6,522 nt of DNA from an uncultured Dechloromonas sp. (GTDB lineage Bacteria > Pseudomonadota > Gammaproteobacteria > Burkholderiales > Rhodocyclaceae), in NCBI GenBank assembly GCA_937996725.1, contig CALKUR010000108.1, positions 1 through 6,522 on the forward strand, written 5' to 3'. This document shows positions 1-5,543 of this stretch, piece after piece. Positions within the stretch are counted from its first letter, which is position 1, and each line of letters starts with the position of its first letter. Both the position numbers and the translations under genes were made by a program. The notes under the pieces are model-generated. The model saw nothing but the letters and a program-made list of their open reading frames with translations, had not been told where the DNA came from and did not search any database.

Positions 1-1
1 G

Positions 2-202
2 GGTTTTATCGACCCCACGGGCGTAGATCATGATTTGCTGGGGCAGGGGCTGAAGAAGGCGATCTATAACTACATGCATGGTATCGGCCTGGATCTGGAT
101 GTGCGCGAGTGGTTTGATCTGCCTCCTGAATTACCCAGAAAGCTGGTGCCCAAAACGACGGTGCCGAAACTGAAGGTTGCTAAAGCCCTAGGCTTTATTT
201 AG
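2..202 (+). CDS. C-terminal fragment of an unrecognised protein
   Basis: An open frame enters from the left edge and runs 66 codons to a TAG stop at 200-202. The start lies outside the window. The visible part has the character of a real soluble protein end: an early GFIDPTGVDHD segment, a probable amphipathic helix (LLGQGLKKAIYNYMHGIG), an acidic/aromatic stretch (DLDVREWFDLPPELP) and a lysine-rich tail ending KALGFI. There is no membrane segment in this part. I do not recognise the family and assign no function. The frame is supported by having no stop in 200 bases and by ending exactly where the convergent tag gene ends, with the two stops overlapping by 8 bases. It is probably transcribed independently of the minus-strand cluster. 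Confidence 0.65.
   Translation, partial: GFIDPTGVDHDLLGQGLKKAIYNYMHGIGLDLDVREWFDLPPELPRKLVPKTTVPKLKVAKALGFI
181..200 (+). terminator. Palindrome at the convergent gene ends, possible intrinsic terminator
   Basis: A perfect 7-bp inverted repeat, TAAAGCC (181-187) and GGCTTTA (191-197), encloses the 3-base loop CTA. It is followed on the plus strand by TTT (198-200) and preceded by little else. It sits on the last codons of the plus-strand partial gene and on the stop codon of tag. Its shape is that of a short Rho-independent terminator for plus-strand transcription, although the T-run is only three bases and the stem is half A/T. On the minus strand the stem is followed by GCAACC, so it is a poorer terminator for the tag transcript. 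The structure is seen directly; the terminator role is inferred. Confidence 0.4.
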
Positions 203-785
203 CTTGTACCGCCTGGTGCCGCGGACAGGAGACGAGGTGATCGTTGACCATACCACTGGCCTGCATGAAAGCGTAACAGATGGTAGGGCCGACAAATTTG
301 AATCCGGCCTTTAGTAGGGCTTTGCTCATGGCAATGGCCTCCGGCGTACTGGTGGGGATCTCGGCCATGCTTCGCCAAGCGTTTTGAATGGGGTTGCCAT
401 TCACAAACTGCCAGAGAAAATCACTGAAAGATTCGCCCCTTGCCTTGATGGCCAGATAGGCCTGGGCGTTGAGGATGGTCGCAGCGACCTTCGCGCGGTT
501 GCGGATGATGCCGGGGTCGGCCAGCAGGGCGGCAACTTTGGTGTCGTTGTAACGGGCAATCACGTCAGGCTCGAATCCATCAAACACTAAACGATAATGT
601 TCGCGTTTCTTGAGAACGGTGGACCACGATAACCCTGCTTGTGCACCTTCAAGGATGAGCAGTTCAAACAATGCACGGTCGTCTCTCAGCGGCAGGCCCC
701 ATTCTTCATCGTGATACTGCCGATACAGGTCGAACCCCGTGCACCAGGGGCAAGGCGCTGCTGACTTAGTTGAGTTCTGCGGCAT
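195..785 (-). CDS. tag: DNA-3-methyladenine glycosylase I
   Basis: This base-excision repair enzyme hydrolyses the N-glycosidic bond of 3-methyladenine in alkylated DNA and leaves an abasic site. The 196-residue product aligns with E. coli Tag (187 aa) without gaps across the core. Numbering from the ATG at 785, the zinc-binding set is Cys12, His25, His183 and Cys187 (E. coli Cys4, His17, His175, Cys179). The catalytic-pocket Glu46 lies in LEGAQAGLSW with Trp54, matching E. coli Glu38 and Trp46. The motifs EIPTSTPEA and GFKFVGPTICYAFMQASG are typical. I chose the ATG at 783-785; a TTG at 807-809 would add eight residues (MSVLVLKL) with no family support. No good Shine-Dalgarno is visible before the ATG, but the start lies 20 bases inside the end of yffB, so translational coupling is likely. 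Last gene of the minus-strand cluster; its stop overlaps the convergent plus-strand gene. Confidence 0.96.
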   Translation of the reverse strand: MPQNSTKSAAPCPWCTGFDLYRQYHDEEWGLPLRDDRALFELLILEGAQAGLSWSTVLKKREHYRLVFDGFEPDVIARYNDTKVAALLADPGIIRNRAKVAATILNAQAYLAIKARGESFSDFLWQFVNGNPIQNAWRSMAEIPTSTPEAIAMSKALLKAGFKFVGPTICYAFMQASGMVNDHLVSCPRHQAVQAK

Positions 786-1110
786 AAGTTTCAGGACTAA
801 AACCGACAAGCAGTTTCTTACCGGTATCGAGCACCGGGCGTTTGATCATGCTCGGGTATTGAATCATCAAGCGATGCGCTTTGGTCTGATCGACATCGGT
901 GCGCTCGGCATCAGTCAGCTTCTTCCACATCAGCCCACGCGTGTTGAGCAACGTTTGCCAGCCAGCCCGTTTAATCCAGTCGGCTAGGTGGCTTTCGGCC
1001 ACCCCCGCTTTTTTGTAGTCGACGAAGGTGTACTCGACGTCGTTGGCTTCGAGCCAGGCAAAGGCCTTCTTCATCGTGTCGCAGTTCTTGATGCCGTAAA
1101 CCGTGATCAT
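766..1110 (-). CDS. yffB: ArsC/Spx-family thioredoxin-fold protein, YffB type
   Basis: The 114-residue protein matches the E. coli YffB subgroup of the ArsC family nearly end to end: MITVYGIKNCDTMKKAFAWL at the start, LLNTRGLMWKKL in the middle, and the ArsC-type MIKRPVLDTGKKLLVGF near the end, where the family's cis-proline lies. There is a single cysteine, Cys10, in the NCDT loop. The CXXC of Spx is absent, and so are the extra cysteines of classical arsenate reductases, so arsenate reduction should not be assumed. In the family, the structure suggests glutathione-dependent thiol chemistry, but the substrate is unknown. The start is firm: ATG at 1110 with AAGGA six bases upstream. The gene begins 9 bases after the tex stop and its end overlaps tag by 20 bases, so it should be co-transcribed with both. 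Confidence 0.93.
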   Translation of the reverse strand: MITVYGIKNCDTMKKAFAWLEANDVEYTFVDYKKAGVAESHLADWIKRAGWQTLLNTRGLMWKKLTDAERTDVDQTKAHRLMIQYPSMIKRPVLDTGKKLLVGFSPETYAAELN

Positions 1111-1116
1111 GGTGCG

Positions 1117-1121
1117 TCCTT
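1117..1121 (-). promoter_or_regulatory. Shine-Dalgarno of yffB overlapping the tex stop
   Basis: Read on the minus strand, the tex stop TAA (1122-1120) runs directly into a ribosome-binding site, giving TAAGGA, with AAGGA at 1121-1117 and the yffB ATG six bases further on. Ribosomes finishing tex would therefore sit on the yffB initiation site, an arrangement that favours coupled translation. This site also fixes the yffB start codon. Confidence 0.75.
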
Positions 1122-3453
1122 ATTTCTTCAGTTTGGCGAAAGCGGCTGCCATGGCGTTGTTGACCGGCGGTGCGCTCTGACGGTTAGGCTTGCCGGACGC
1201 CGCAGGTCGTTGGTGGGTTGACCGATTGCCGGATGGCGCTTGTTCGTGGCGCTCACGCTTCGGCGCTGTTTCATCAGAGAGGCGCATGGTTAACGCAATG
1301 CGCTTACGCGGTAGATCGACTTCTAGAACTTTCACGCGCACCACCTGACCAGCCTTGACCACATCGTGGGGGTCTTTGACATAGGTGTTTGAGAGCGCGG
1401 AGATATGTACGAGGCCATCCTGGTGAACGCCGATATCCACAAAGGCCCCAAAAGCGGCGACGTTAGTCACCACACCCTCGAGGAGCATGCCGGGCACCAG
1501 ATCCTTGACCTCGTTGATCCCCTCGGCAAAGCTGGCGGTCTTGAATTCCGGGCGTGGGTCGCGCCCGGGTTTTTCCAATTCCTTGAAGATGTCTTGCACA
1601 GTGGGTAACCCGAATCGGTCATCGGTGTATTGGCTGGCGCTGAGCGCACGCAGCACGCTGTTGTTGCCCATCACGTCTTTAATCGGTAGCTTGATGTCGG
1701 CGAGGATCTTTTCAACGACGGGATAGGCTTCAGGGTGAACGGACGATGCGTCGAGCGGGTTGTCGCCGCCGCGAATGCGTAAAAAGCCGGCGGCCTGTTC
1801 GAAAGTCTTGTCGCCGAGACGCGGTACGCTGAGCAGTTCCGCGCGTGTCTTGAAGGCACCGTGCGTATCGCGGTAACCGACGATATTACTGGCTAGCCCA
1901 GCATTCAGACCTGAGATACGGGTCAGCAAGGGAGCAGAGGCAGTATTCACATCGACGCCCACGGCATTCACGCAGTCTTCGACCACGGCATCCAGGCTGC
2001 GCGCTAGTTTGAGCTGCGACACGTCATGCTGATACTGGCCAACGCCGATCGACTTGGGTTCGATCTTGACCAGCTCGGCCAGAGGATCCTGCAGTCTGCG
2101 TGCGATCGACACCGCACCGCGTAGCGATACATCGAGCTCCGGGAACTCATGGGCAGCGAGTTCGGAAGCCGAGTAGACCGAAGCGCCGGCTTCAGAGACG
2201 ACGATCTTTGCCATCTTCAATTCCGGGAATTGCTTCAGAGTGTCGACCACCAGCTTATCGGTCTCGCGGCTGGCGGTCCCGTTGCCAATCGCCGCCAGCG
2301 TGACGTTGAAGCGTTTGGCCAGCGCGGCAAGTGTGGTGATGCTGCCCGCCCAGTCGCGGCGGGGTTCATGTGGGTAGATGGTCTCGGTCGCCAGCAGTTT
2401 GCCGGTAGCATCAACCACGGCGATCTTGCAGCCGGTGCGGATGCCCGGGTCAATCCCCATGGTCACATGGTGCCCGGCAGGGGCGGCGAGGAGTAGATCC
2501 TTCAGGTTTTTGCCGAAGATACGGATCGCTTCTTCTTCGGCACGTTCGCGCAGTTGGCCGACCAGATCGAGTTCTAGGTGTAGAGCCAGTTTGACACGCC
2601 AGGTCCAGCGTACGGTGTCATTGAGCCATTTATCCGCGGGGCGGTTGAGTTGCTTCACGCCAAAACGGTTGGCGATACGTTGTTCACAGGGATTCGGCGC
2701 GGAACTCGGTGCTTCCTGGTCGAGTTCGCTATCGAGCACCAAAGAGACTTGCAGAAAACCTTCATTACGTCCACGCAACAGGGCCAGCGCACGGTGCGAT
2801 GGCATGGCGTTGAGCGGTTCGTGGAAATCGAACCAGTCGCGGAACTTGGCACCTTCGGTTTCTTTGCCTTCAACCACCTTCGAACGCACCATACCGTGTT
2901 CGGTCAGATATTCGCGTAGTTGACCGACCAGTTCCGGGTCTTCGGCGAAACGTTCCATCAAAATCTGGCGTGCGCCATCCAGCACGGCTTTGGTATCGGC
3001 AAAACCGGCATCGACGTTGAAATATTTTTCGGCCTCGGCTTCCGGGTTGAGTTCCGGGTTGTCGAGCAGAGTATCGGCCAGTGGCTCAATGCCGGCTTCG
3101 CGGGCAATTTGTGCTTTAGTGCGGCGCTTCTGTTTGTAAGGTAGGTACAAATCTTCCAGTCGTTGCTTGGTTTCGGCAGCATCGATATCAGCCTTGAGCT
3201 CTGGGGTCAGTTTCCCTTGCTCTTCAATCGAGGCAAGGATGCTCTTGCGGCGATCTTCCAGTTCGCGCAGGTAGATCAGACGTTCTTCTAGATTACGTAA
3301 TTGCGTATCGTCCAGTCCGCCGGTGACTTCTTTACGGTAACGAGCAATGAAAGGCACGGTGGCGCCTTCATCGAGTAGTTGTATCGCAGCCAATACCTGG
3401 GCGGTTTTGACATTCAATTCGGTGGCGATTTGTTCTTCAATGATCAGAGGCAT
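1120..3453 (-). CDS. tex: Tex-family RNA-binding transcription accessory protein
   Basis: Full-length Tex/YhgF protein, 777 residues (E. coli YhgF is about 773), cytoplasmic, homologous to the core of eukaryotic Spt6. The N-terminal helical region (about 1-320) carries the signature LLDEGATVPFIARYRKEVTG (27-46) and DLYLPYKQKRRTKAQIAREA (101-120). A YqgF/RNase H-like domain follows (about 331-455), opening with MGIDPGIRTGCKIAVVD. Tandem helix-hairpin-helix motifs lie at about 485-565 (VNTASAPLLTRISGL, FKTRAELLSVPRLGDKTFEQ). An S1 RNA-binding domain occupies about 652-724 (GAFVDIGVHQDGLVHIS). The tail from about 727 is polar and low-complexity and ends NNAMAAAFAKLKK. The family binds nucleic acid and is linked to transcription, RNA turnover and, in some bacteria, virulence gene expression. 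The ATG at 3453 fits the family N-terminus, though no strong Shine-Dalgarno is visible. It lies 61 bases after dnaQ and 9 before yffB. Confidence 0.97.
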   Translation of the reverse strand: MPLIIEEQIATELNVKTAQVLAAIQLLDEGATVPFIARYRKEVTGGLDDTQLRNLEERLIYLRELEDRRKSILASIEEQGKLTPELKADIDAAETKQRLEDLYLPYKQKRRTKAQIAREAGIEPLADTLLDNPELNPEAEAEKYFNVDAGFADTKAVLDGARQILMERFAEDPELVGQLREYLTEHGMVRSKVVEGKETEGAKFRDWFDFHEPLNAMPSHRALALLRGRNEGFLQVSLVLDSELDQEAPSSAPNPCEQRIANRFGVKQLNRPADKWLNDTVRWTWRVKLALHLELDLVGQLRERAEEEAIRIFGKNLKDLLLAAPAGHHVTMGIDPGIRTGCKIAVVDATGKLLATETIYPHEPRRDWAGSITTLAALAKRFNVTLAAIGNGTASRETDKLVVDTLKQFPELKMAKIVVSEAGASVYSASELAAHEFPELDVSLRGAVSIARRLQDPLAELVKIEPKSIGVGQYQHDVSQLKLARSLDAVVEDCVNAVGVDVNTASAPLLTRISGLNAGLASNIVGYRDTHGAFKTRAELLSVPRLGDKTFEQAAGFLRIRGGDNPLDASSVHPEAYPVVEKILADIKLPIKDVMGNNSVLRALSASQYTDDRFGLPTVQDIFKELEKPGRDPRPEFKTASFAEGINEVKDLVPGMLLEGVVTNVAAFGAFVDIGVHQDGLVHISALSNTYVKDPHDVVKAGQVVRVKVLEVDLPRKRIALTMRLSDETAPKRERHEQAPSGNRSTHQRPAASGKPNRQSAPPVNNAMAAAFAKLKK

Positions 3454-3470
3454 GGCAAACCAAATGCAAA

Positions 3471-3487
3471 CGCCGCCGTAAGCGGCG
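3471..3487 (-). other. GC-rich hairpin between dnaQ and tex (attenuator or weak terminator)
   Basis: On the minus strand, CGCCGC and GCGGCG pair perfectly around the loop TTACG, giving a six-bp all-GC stem. The bases that follow, TTTGCATTTGGTTT, are T-rich (9 of 14) but interrupted, so the element is a degenerate intrinsic terminator at best. It lies in the 61-base dnaQ-tex gap, and the tex ATG begins 17 bases after the stem. It could reduce read-through from dnaQ into tex, or act as a 5' leader hairpin or mRNA-stability element. The stem is directly visible; its function is inferred. I see no convincing promoter for tex in the rest of this gap. Confidence 0.4.
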
Positions 3488-3514
3488 CGCTGTAATGAAA
3501 GTTAATCGGAAAAG

Positions 3515-4219
3515 TTATTGGGTGGGCTGCGAGAGCCAGACACACTTACCGCCGGATTCTTTCTGAATCTGTTCGAGAACCTGTTGGTGCGCCTGCAGAT
3601 CGGCGTCGTTGGCGCTGAGCACTTTAAGTTGCCCGAGTCCTGTGCTGTCGCTGTTGAATGCGATGCTTTGCGCGCTTTCCTCAAATACCATGGAAAGCCC
3701 ATCCTGACCTCGGGTCATCATCAGATATACATCGGCCAGCAGTTCCGCATCGAGTAGCGCGCCGTGTAGATTGCGATGCGAGTTATCGATTTCCAGACGT
3801 TCACATAAGGCATCCAGGCTATTGCGTTTGCCCGGGTAGTTGTCGCGCGCCATCTTCAGTGTGTCGGTGACGCTCTCACAGAAGGTCGTGACCGCCGGTT
3901 TGCCTAATAGATCGAGCTCGGCATTCAGGAATCCAACGTCGAAGGGCGCATTATGAATGACGAGCTCGGCCCCATCGATGAAATCGAGAAAACTGTCCGC
4001 GATATCCGCAAAGCGGGGCTTATCCGCCAGAAATTCGCGCGAGATGCCGTGAACAGCCTGTGCGCCTTCATCGATATCGCGATCCGGATTAATGTACTGA
4101 TGAAAGTGCCGGTTGGTCAGTCGTCGATTAACGACTTCAACGCCGGCTACTTCGATGATGCGATGCCCCTGACGGGGATCCAGGCCGGTGGTTTCGGTAT
4201 CGAGAATAATCTGGCGCAT
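3515..4219 (-). CDS. dnaQ: DNA polymerase III epsilon subunit, 3'-5' proofreading exonuclease
   Basis: Epsilon removes misincorporated nucleotides for the replicative polymerase and is part of the Pol III core. At 234 residues it is close to E. coli DnaQ (243). The DEDDh exonuclease signature is complete: Exo I Asp7 and Glu9 in ILDTETTGLD, Exo II Asp94 in HNAPFDVGFLN, and Exo III His152 and Asp157 in LHGALLDAELLADVY (E. coli Asp12, Glu14, Asp103, His162, Asp167). The C-terminal tail, from about residue 186, ends in QIQKESGGKCVWL, resembling the E. coli end that binds the alpha subunit. The segment QDGLSMVF (172-179) lies where E. coli has its QTSMAF clamp-binding motif. The ATG at 4219 starts the protein directly on the first beta strand; an AAGAAAG stretch just upstream may serve as a weak ribosome-binding site. 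It lies 27 bases after rnhA. Confidence 0.97.
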   Translation of the reverse strand: MRQIILDTETTGLDPRQGHRIIEVAGVEVVNRRLTNRHFHQYINPDRDIDEGAQAVHGISREFLADKPRFADIADSFLDFIDGAELVIHNAPFDVGFLNAELDLLGKPAVTTFCESVTDTLKMARDNYPGKRNSLDALCERLEIDNSHRNLHGALLDAELLADVYLMMTRGQDGLSMVFEESAQSIAFNSDSTGLGQLKVLSANDADLQAHQQVLEQIQKESGGKCVWLSQPTQ

Positions 4220-4246
4220 GATGCTTTCTTGAGGGTTTCTCTGATT

Positions 4247-4708
4247 TTACAGGCTTTGCAGTTCGTCGATGCCGCGATTGGCGAGGGCGTCCGCCTGCTC
4301 GTTTTCCGGGTGTCCGGCGTGACCCTTGACCCAGTGCCATGACACGTTGAATTGGGCGGCAAGGGTATCCAGCTGTTGCCAGAGGTCGGCGTTCTTGACT
4401 GCCTTTTTGTCAGAGGTTTTCCAGCCGTTTCTTTTCCAGCCGTGAATCCAGGATTGCATGCCCTGTTGCACGTACTTGGAGTCGGTATGGATTTCGACCG
4501 GGGAGGCCGTATCGTTCTTGAGTGCCCCCAGACCGGCAATCACCGCCATCAACTCCATGCGGTTGTTCGTGGTGTTTGCTTCGCCACCGTGCAGCGTCTT
4601 TTCGTGATCACGGTAACGTAATAAAGCACCCCAGCCACCGGGGCCAGGGTTGCCGCGGCAGGCACCGTCGGTATAGATGCGAATGATATTGTTATCGGGT
4701 GTCGTCAT
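4247..4708 (-). CDS. rnhA: Ribonuclease HI
   Basis: Cytoplasmic endonuclease that cleaves the RNA strand of RNA:DNA hybrids, clearing R-loops and misplaced primers. The 153-residue product matches E. coli RNase HI (155). Active-site residues are Asp14 (IYTDGACRGNPGPGGWG), Glu52 (NNRMELMAVI), Asp76 (HTDSKYV), His130 and Asp140 (WVKGHAGHPENEQAD). The Trp-rich basic protrusion used for hybrid binding is present at about 84-105 (MQSWIHGWKRNGWKTSDKK). I chose the ATG at 4706-4708: the frame stays open upstream, but the extra 57 residues lie over the methyltransferase and have no family similarity. This ATG overlaps the methyltransferase TGA as ATGA. No Shine-Dalgarno is visible, so translation probably depends on termination-reinitiation from the upstream gene. 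dnaQ follows 27 bases later. Confidence 0.97.
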   Translation of the reverse strand: MTTPDNNIIRIYTDGACRGNPGPGGWGALLRYRDHEKTLHGGEANTTNNRMELMAVIAGLGALKNDTASPVEIHTDSKYVQQGMQSWIHGWKRNGWKTSDKKAVKNADLWQQLDTLAAQFNVSWHWVKGHAGHPENEQADALANRGIDELQSL

Positions 4709-5487
4709 GATTTGGGAATATGTTGTTCGGTAACGAGAGATGCTTTCGCGGCAACTTTCTTGTCGGGGCTGAGCCAGTTGGGCGTTAGCAGCGTCATCCC
4801 GGGAATGCGTTTGATCGCTGTCAGCGCGTAACAGGAACCGGCAAATCCCCACCAGCGGTCGCCGGCGCTCTCCAGCCAATGGAGATGCTCGAATGCTCGG
4901 TCGCTATGACAGGGTGGGGCATAGCAGCCGAAGTGGCCGCGTGCCACGTCGAAATCCAAAAGCTTCAACCAGTCCTTGAGGCGATGGACGCCGAGGTAAT
5001 TACCCGGCCAGGGGAAAGCTGTTTTACCGGGTGCCAACGCGTGACTGATACTGTTGCGCAGGCCCCAGAGCGAAAGCGGATTGAAACCAAGAATCAGCAA
5101 CTGGCCTTCCGGGCGCAATACGCGCTGTGCTTCGCGCAAGACCTGATGTGGGTTGTTGTGAAACTCGAGTAAAAATGGCAGCACGAGTAGATCCAGGCTA
5201 TCGGCATCGAACGGCAGGGCAGCGGCATCGGTCAGCAGGCCAATCGGCGTGTTGCCGCTCATGGTGATGCTACCGCCGGGGGCGGCGCAACGGAACCGGT
5301 GCTGGATCCGATTGCGTGCCAGAAAGTCCAGCATTTCGCAGCCAACCTGTGCGGCTTGTAGGCCAAAGACGTCGAGCAATAGACTATCGGCGGTCGCCAG
5401 AGACCACTGCGCCACATAGCGACCCGCTGGCGTGAGGAACCAGTCGGATTGCGTGGTCGCGGGCGATGGGAGTGGGGCGTTTGACAT
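4705..5487 (-). CDS. YafS-like class I SAM-dependent methyltransferase family protein
   Basis: The 260-residue protein resembles E. coli YafS, which occupies the same place between gloB and rnhA. The second half of a Methyltransf_11-type fold is clear: DAAALPFDADSLDLLVLPFLLE (87-108) corresponds to motifs II-III, and VLREAQRVLRPEGQLLILGFNPLSLWGLR (116-144) to the strand-loop region after them. The usual glycine-rich SAM loop (motif I, GxGxG) is not apparent; the equivalent position near residues 38-50 reads LDVFGLQAAQVGC. As I recall it, YafS is similarly degenerate there, so this seems to be a family trait rather than a mutation. No signal peptide or membrane segment is evident. Substrate unknown, and activity cannot be assumed. 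The ATG at 5487 has a short GAG-containing purine stretch upstream. It heads the minus-strand cluster, and its stop overlaps the rnhA start by 4 bases. Confidence 0.85.
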   Translation of the reverse strand: MSNAPLPSPATTQSDWFLTPAGRYVAQWSLATADSLLLDVFGLQAAQVGCEMLDFLARNRIQHRFRCAAPGGSITMSGNTPIGLLTDAAALPFDADSLDLLVLPFLLEFHNNPHQVLREAQRVLRPEGQLLILGFNPLSLWGLRNSISHALAPGKTAFPWPGNYLGVHRLKDWLKLLDFDVARGHFGCYAPPCHSDRAFEHLHWLESAGDRWWGFAGSCYALTAIKRIPGMTLLTPNWLSPDKKVAAKASLVTEQHIPKS

Positions 5488-5508
5488 CCTGCTCGGGGTC
5501 GGGAAAAT
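5481..5508 (+). promoter_or_regulatory. Candidate sigma70-type promoter for gloB
   Basis: A perfect -35 hexamer TTGACA (5481-5486) is followed after 16 bases by GAAAAT (5503-5508), which matches four of six bases of TATAAT. Transcription would start near 5515, about 30 bases before the gloB ATG. The -35 lies across the first codons of the divergent methyltransferase gene, so the TTGACA could be coincidental. A TAGAAT at 5534-5539 also resembles a -10 box but has no acceptable -35 partner and is too close to the ATG. Confidence 0.35.
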
Positions 5509-5517
5509 CAGAAGCGT

Positions 5518-5523
5518 ATTTTA
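5518..5523 (-). promoter_or_regulatory. Candidate -10 box for the methyltransferase-rnhA-dnaQ cluster
   Basis: Read on the minus strand this is TAAAAT, five of six matches to TATAAT, placed 30 bases before the methyltransferase ATG in the 56-base divergent gap. The best -35 partner at 16 bases' distance (ATGGCG, 5545-5540) matches only three of six positions, so the promoter would be weak or activator-dependent. If both candidates in this gap are real, the two divergent promoters overlap and would compete. Confidence 0.3.
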
Positions 5524-5543
5524 CTCTGCCGGATAGAATCGCC

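Noticed and set aside
786..809. TTG start for tag
   Set aside because: It adds eight hydrophobic residues absent from the family and has no clear Shine-Dalgarno; the ATG at 785 is simpler, although TTG cannot be fully excluded.
766..1110. Annotation of the ArsC-family protein as arsenate reductase with an arsenic-resistance context
   Set aside because: It has one cysteine, follows the YffB subgroup throughout, and there is no arsR, arsB or acr3 nearby.
2378..2923. Long plus-strand open frame opposite tex (181 codons)
   Set aside because: It lies wholly within the well-supported tex gene, has the Ser/Arg-rich composition of an antisense shadow frame and shows no domain or ribosome-binding site.
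3953..4342. Plus-strand open frame across dnaQ and the end of rnhA (129 codons)
   Set aside because: It is antisense to two genes with complete catalytic motifs and shows no recognisable protein features of its own.
4709..4879. Upstream extension of the rnhA frame by 57 codons
   Set aside because: The added residues are Arg/Ser-rich, overlap the methyltransferase in another frame and precede the normal RNase HI N-terminus; the ATG at 4708 gives the family length.
5466..5543. Longer gloB start at the ATG at 5466
   Set aside because: It would overlap the first codons of the divergent methyltransferase and add 26 residues without similarity to glyoxalase II.
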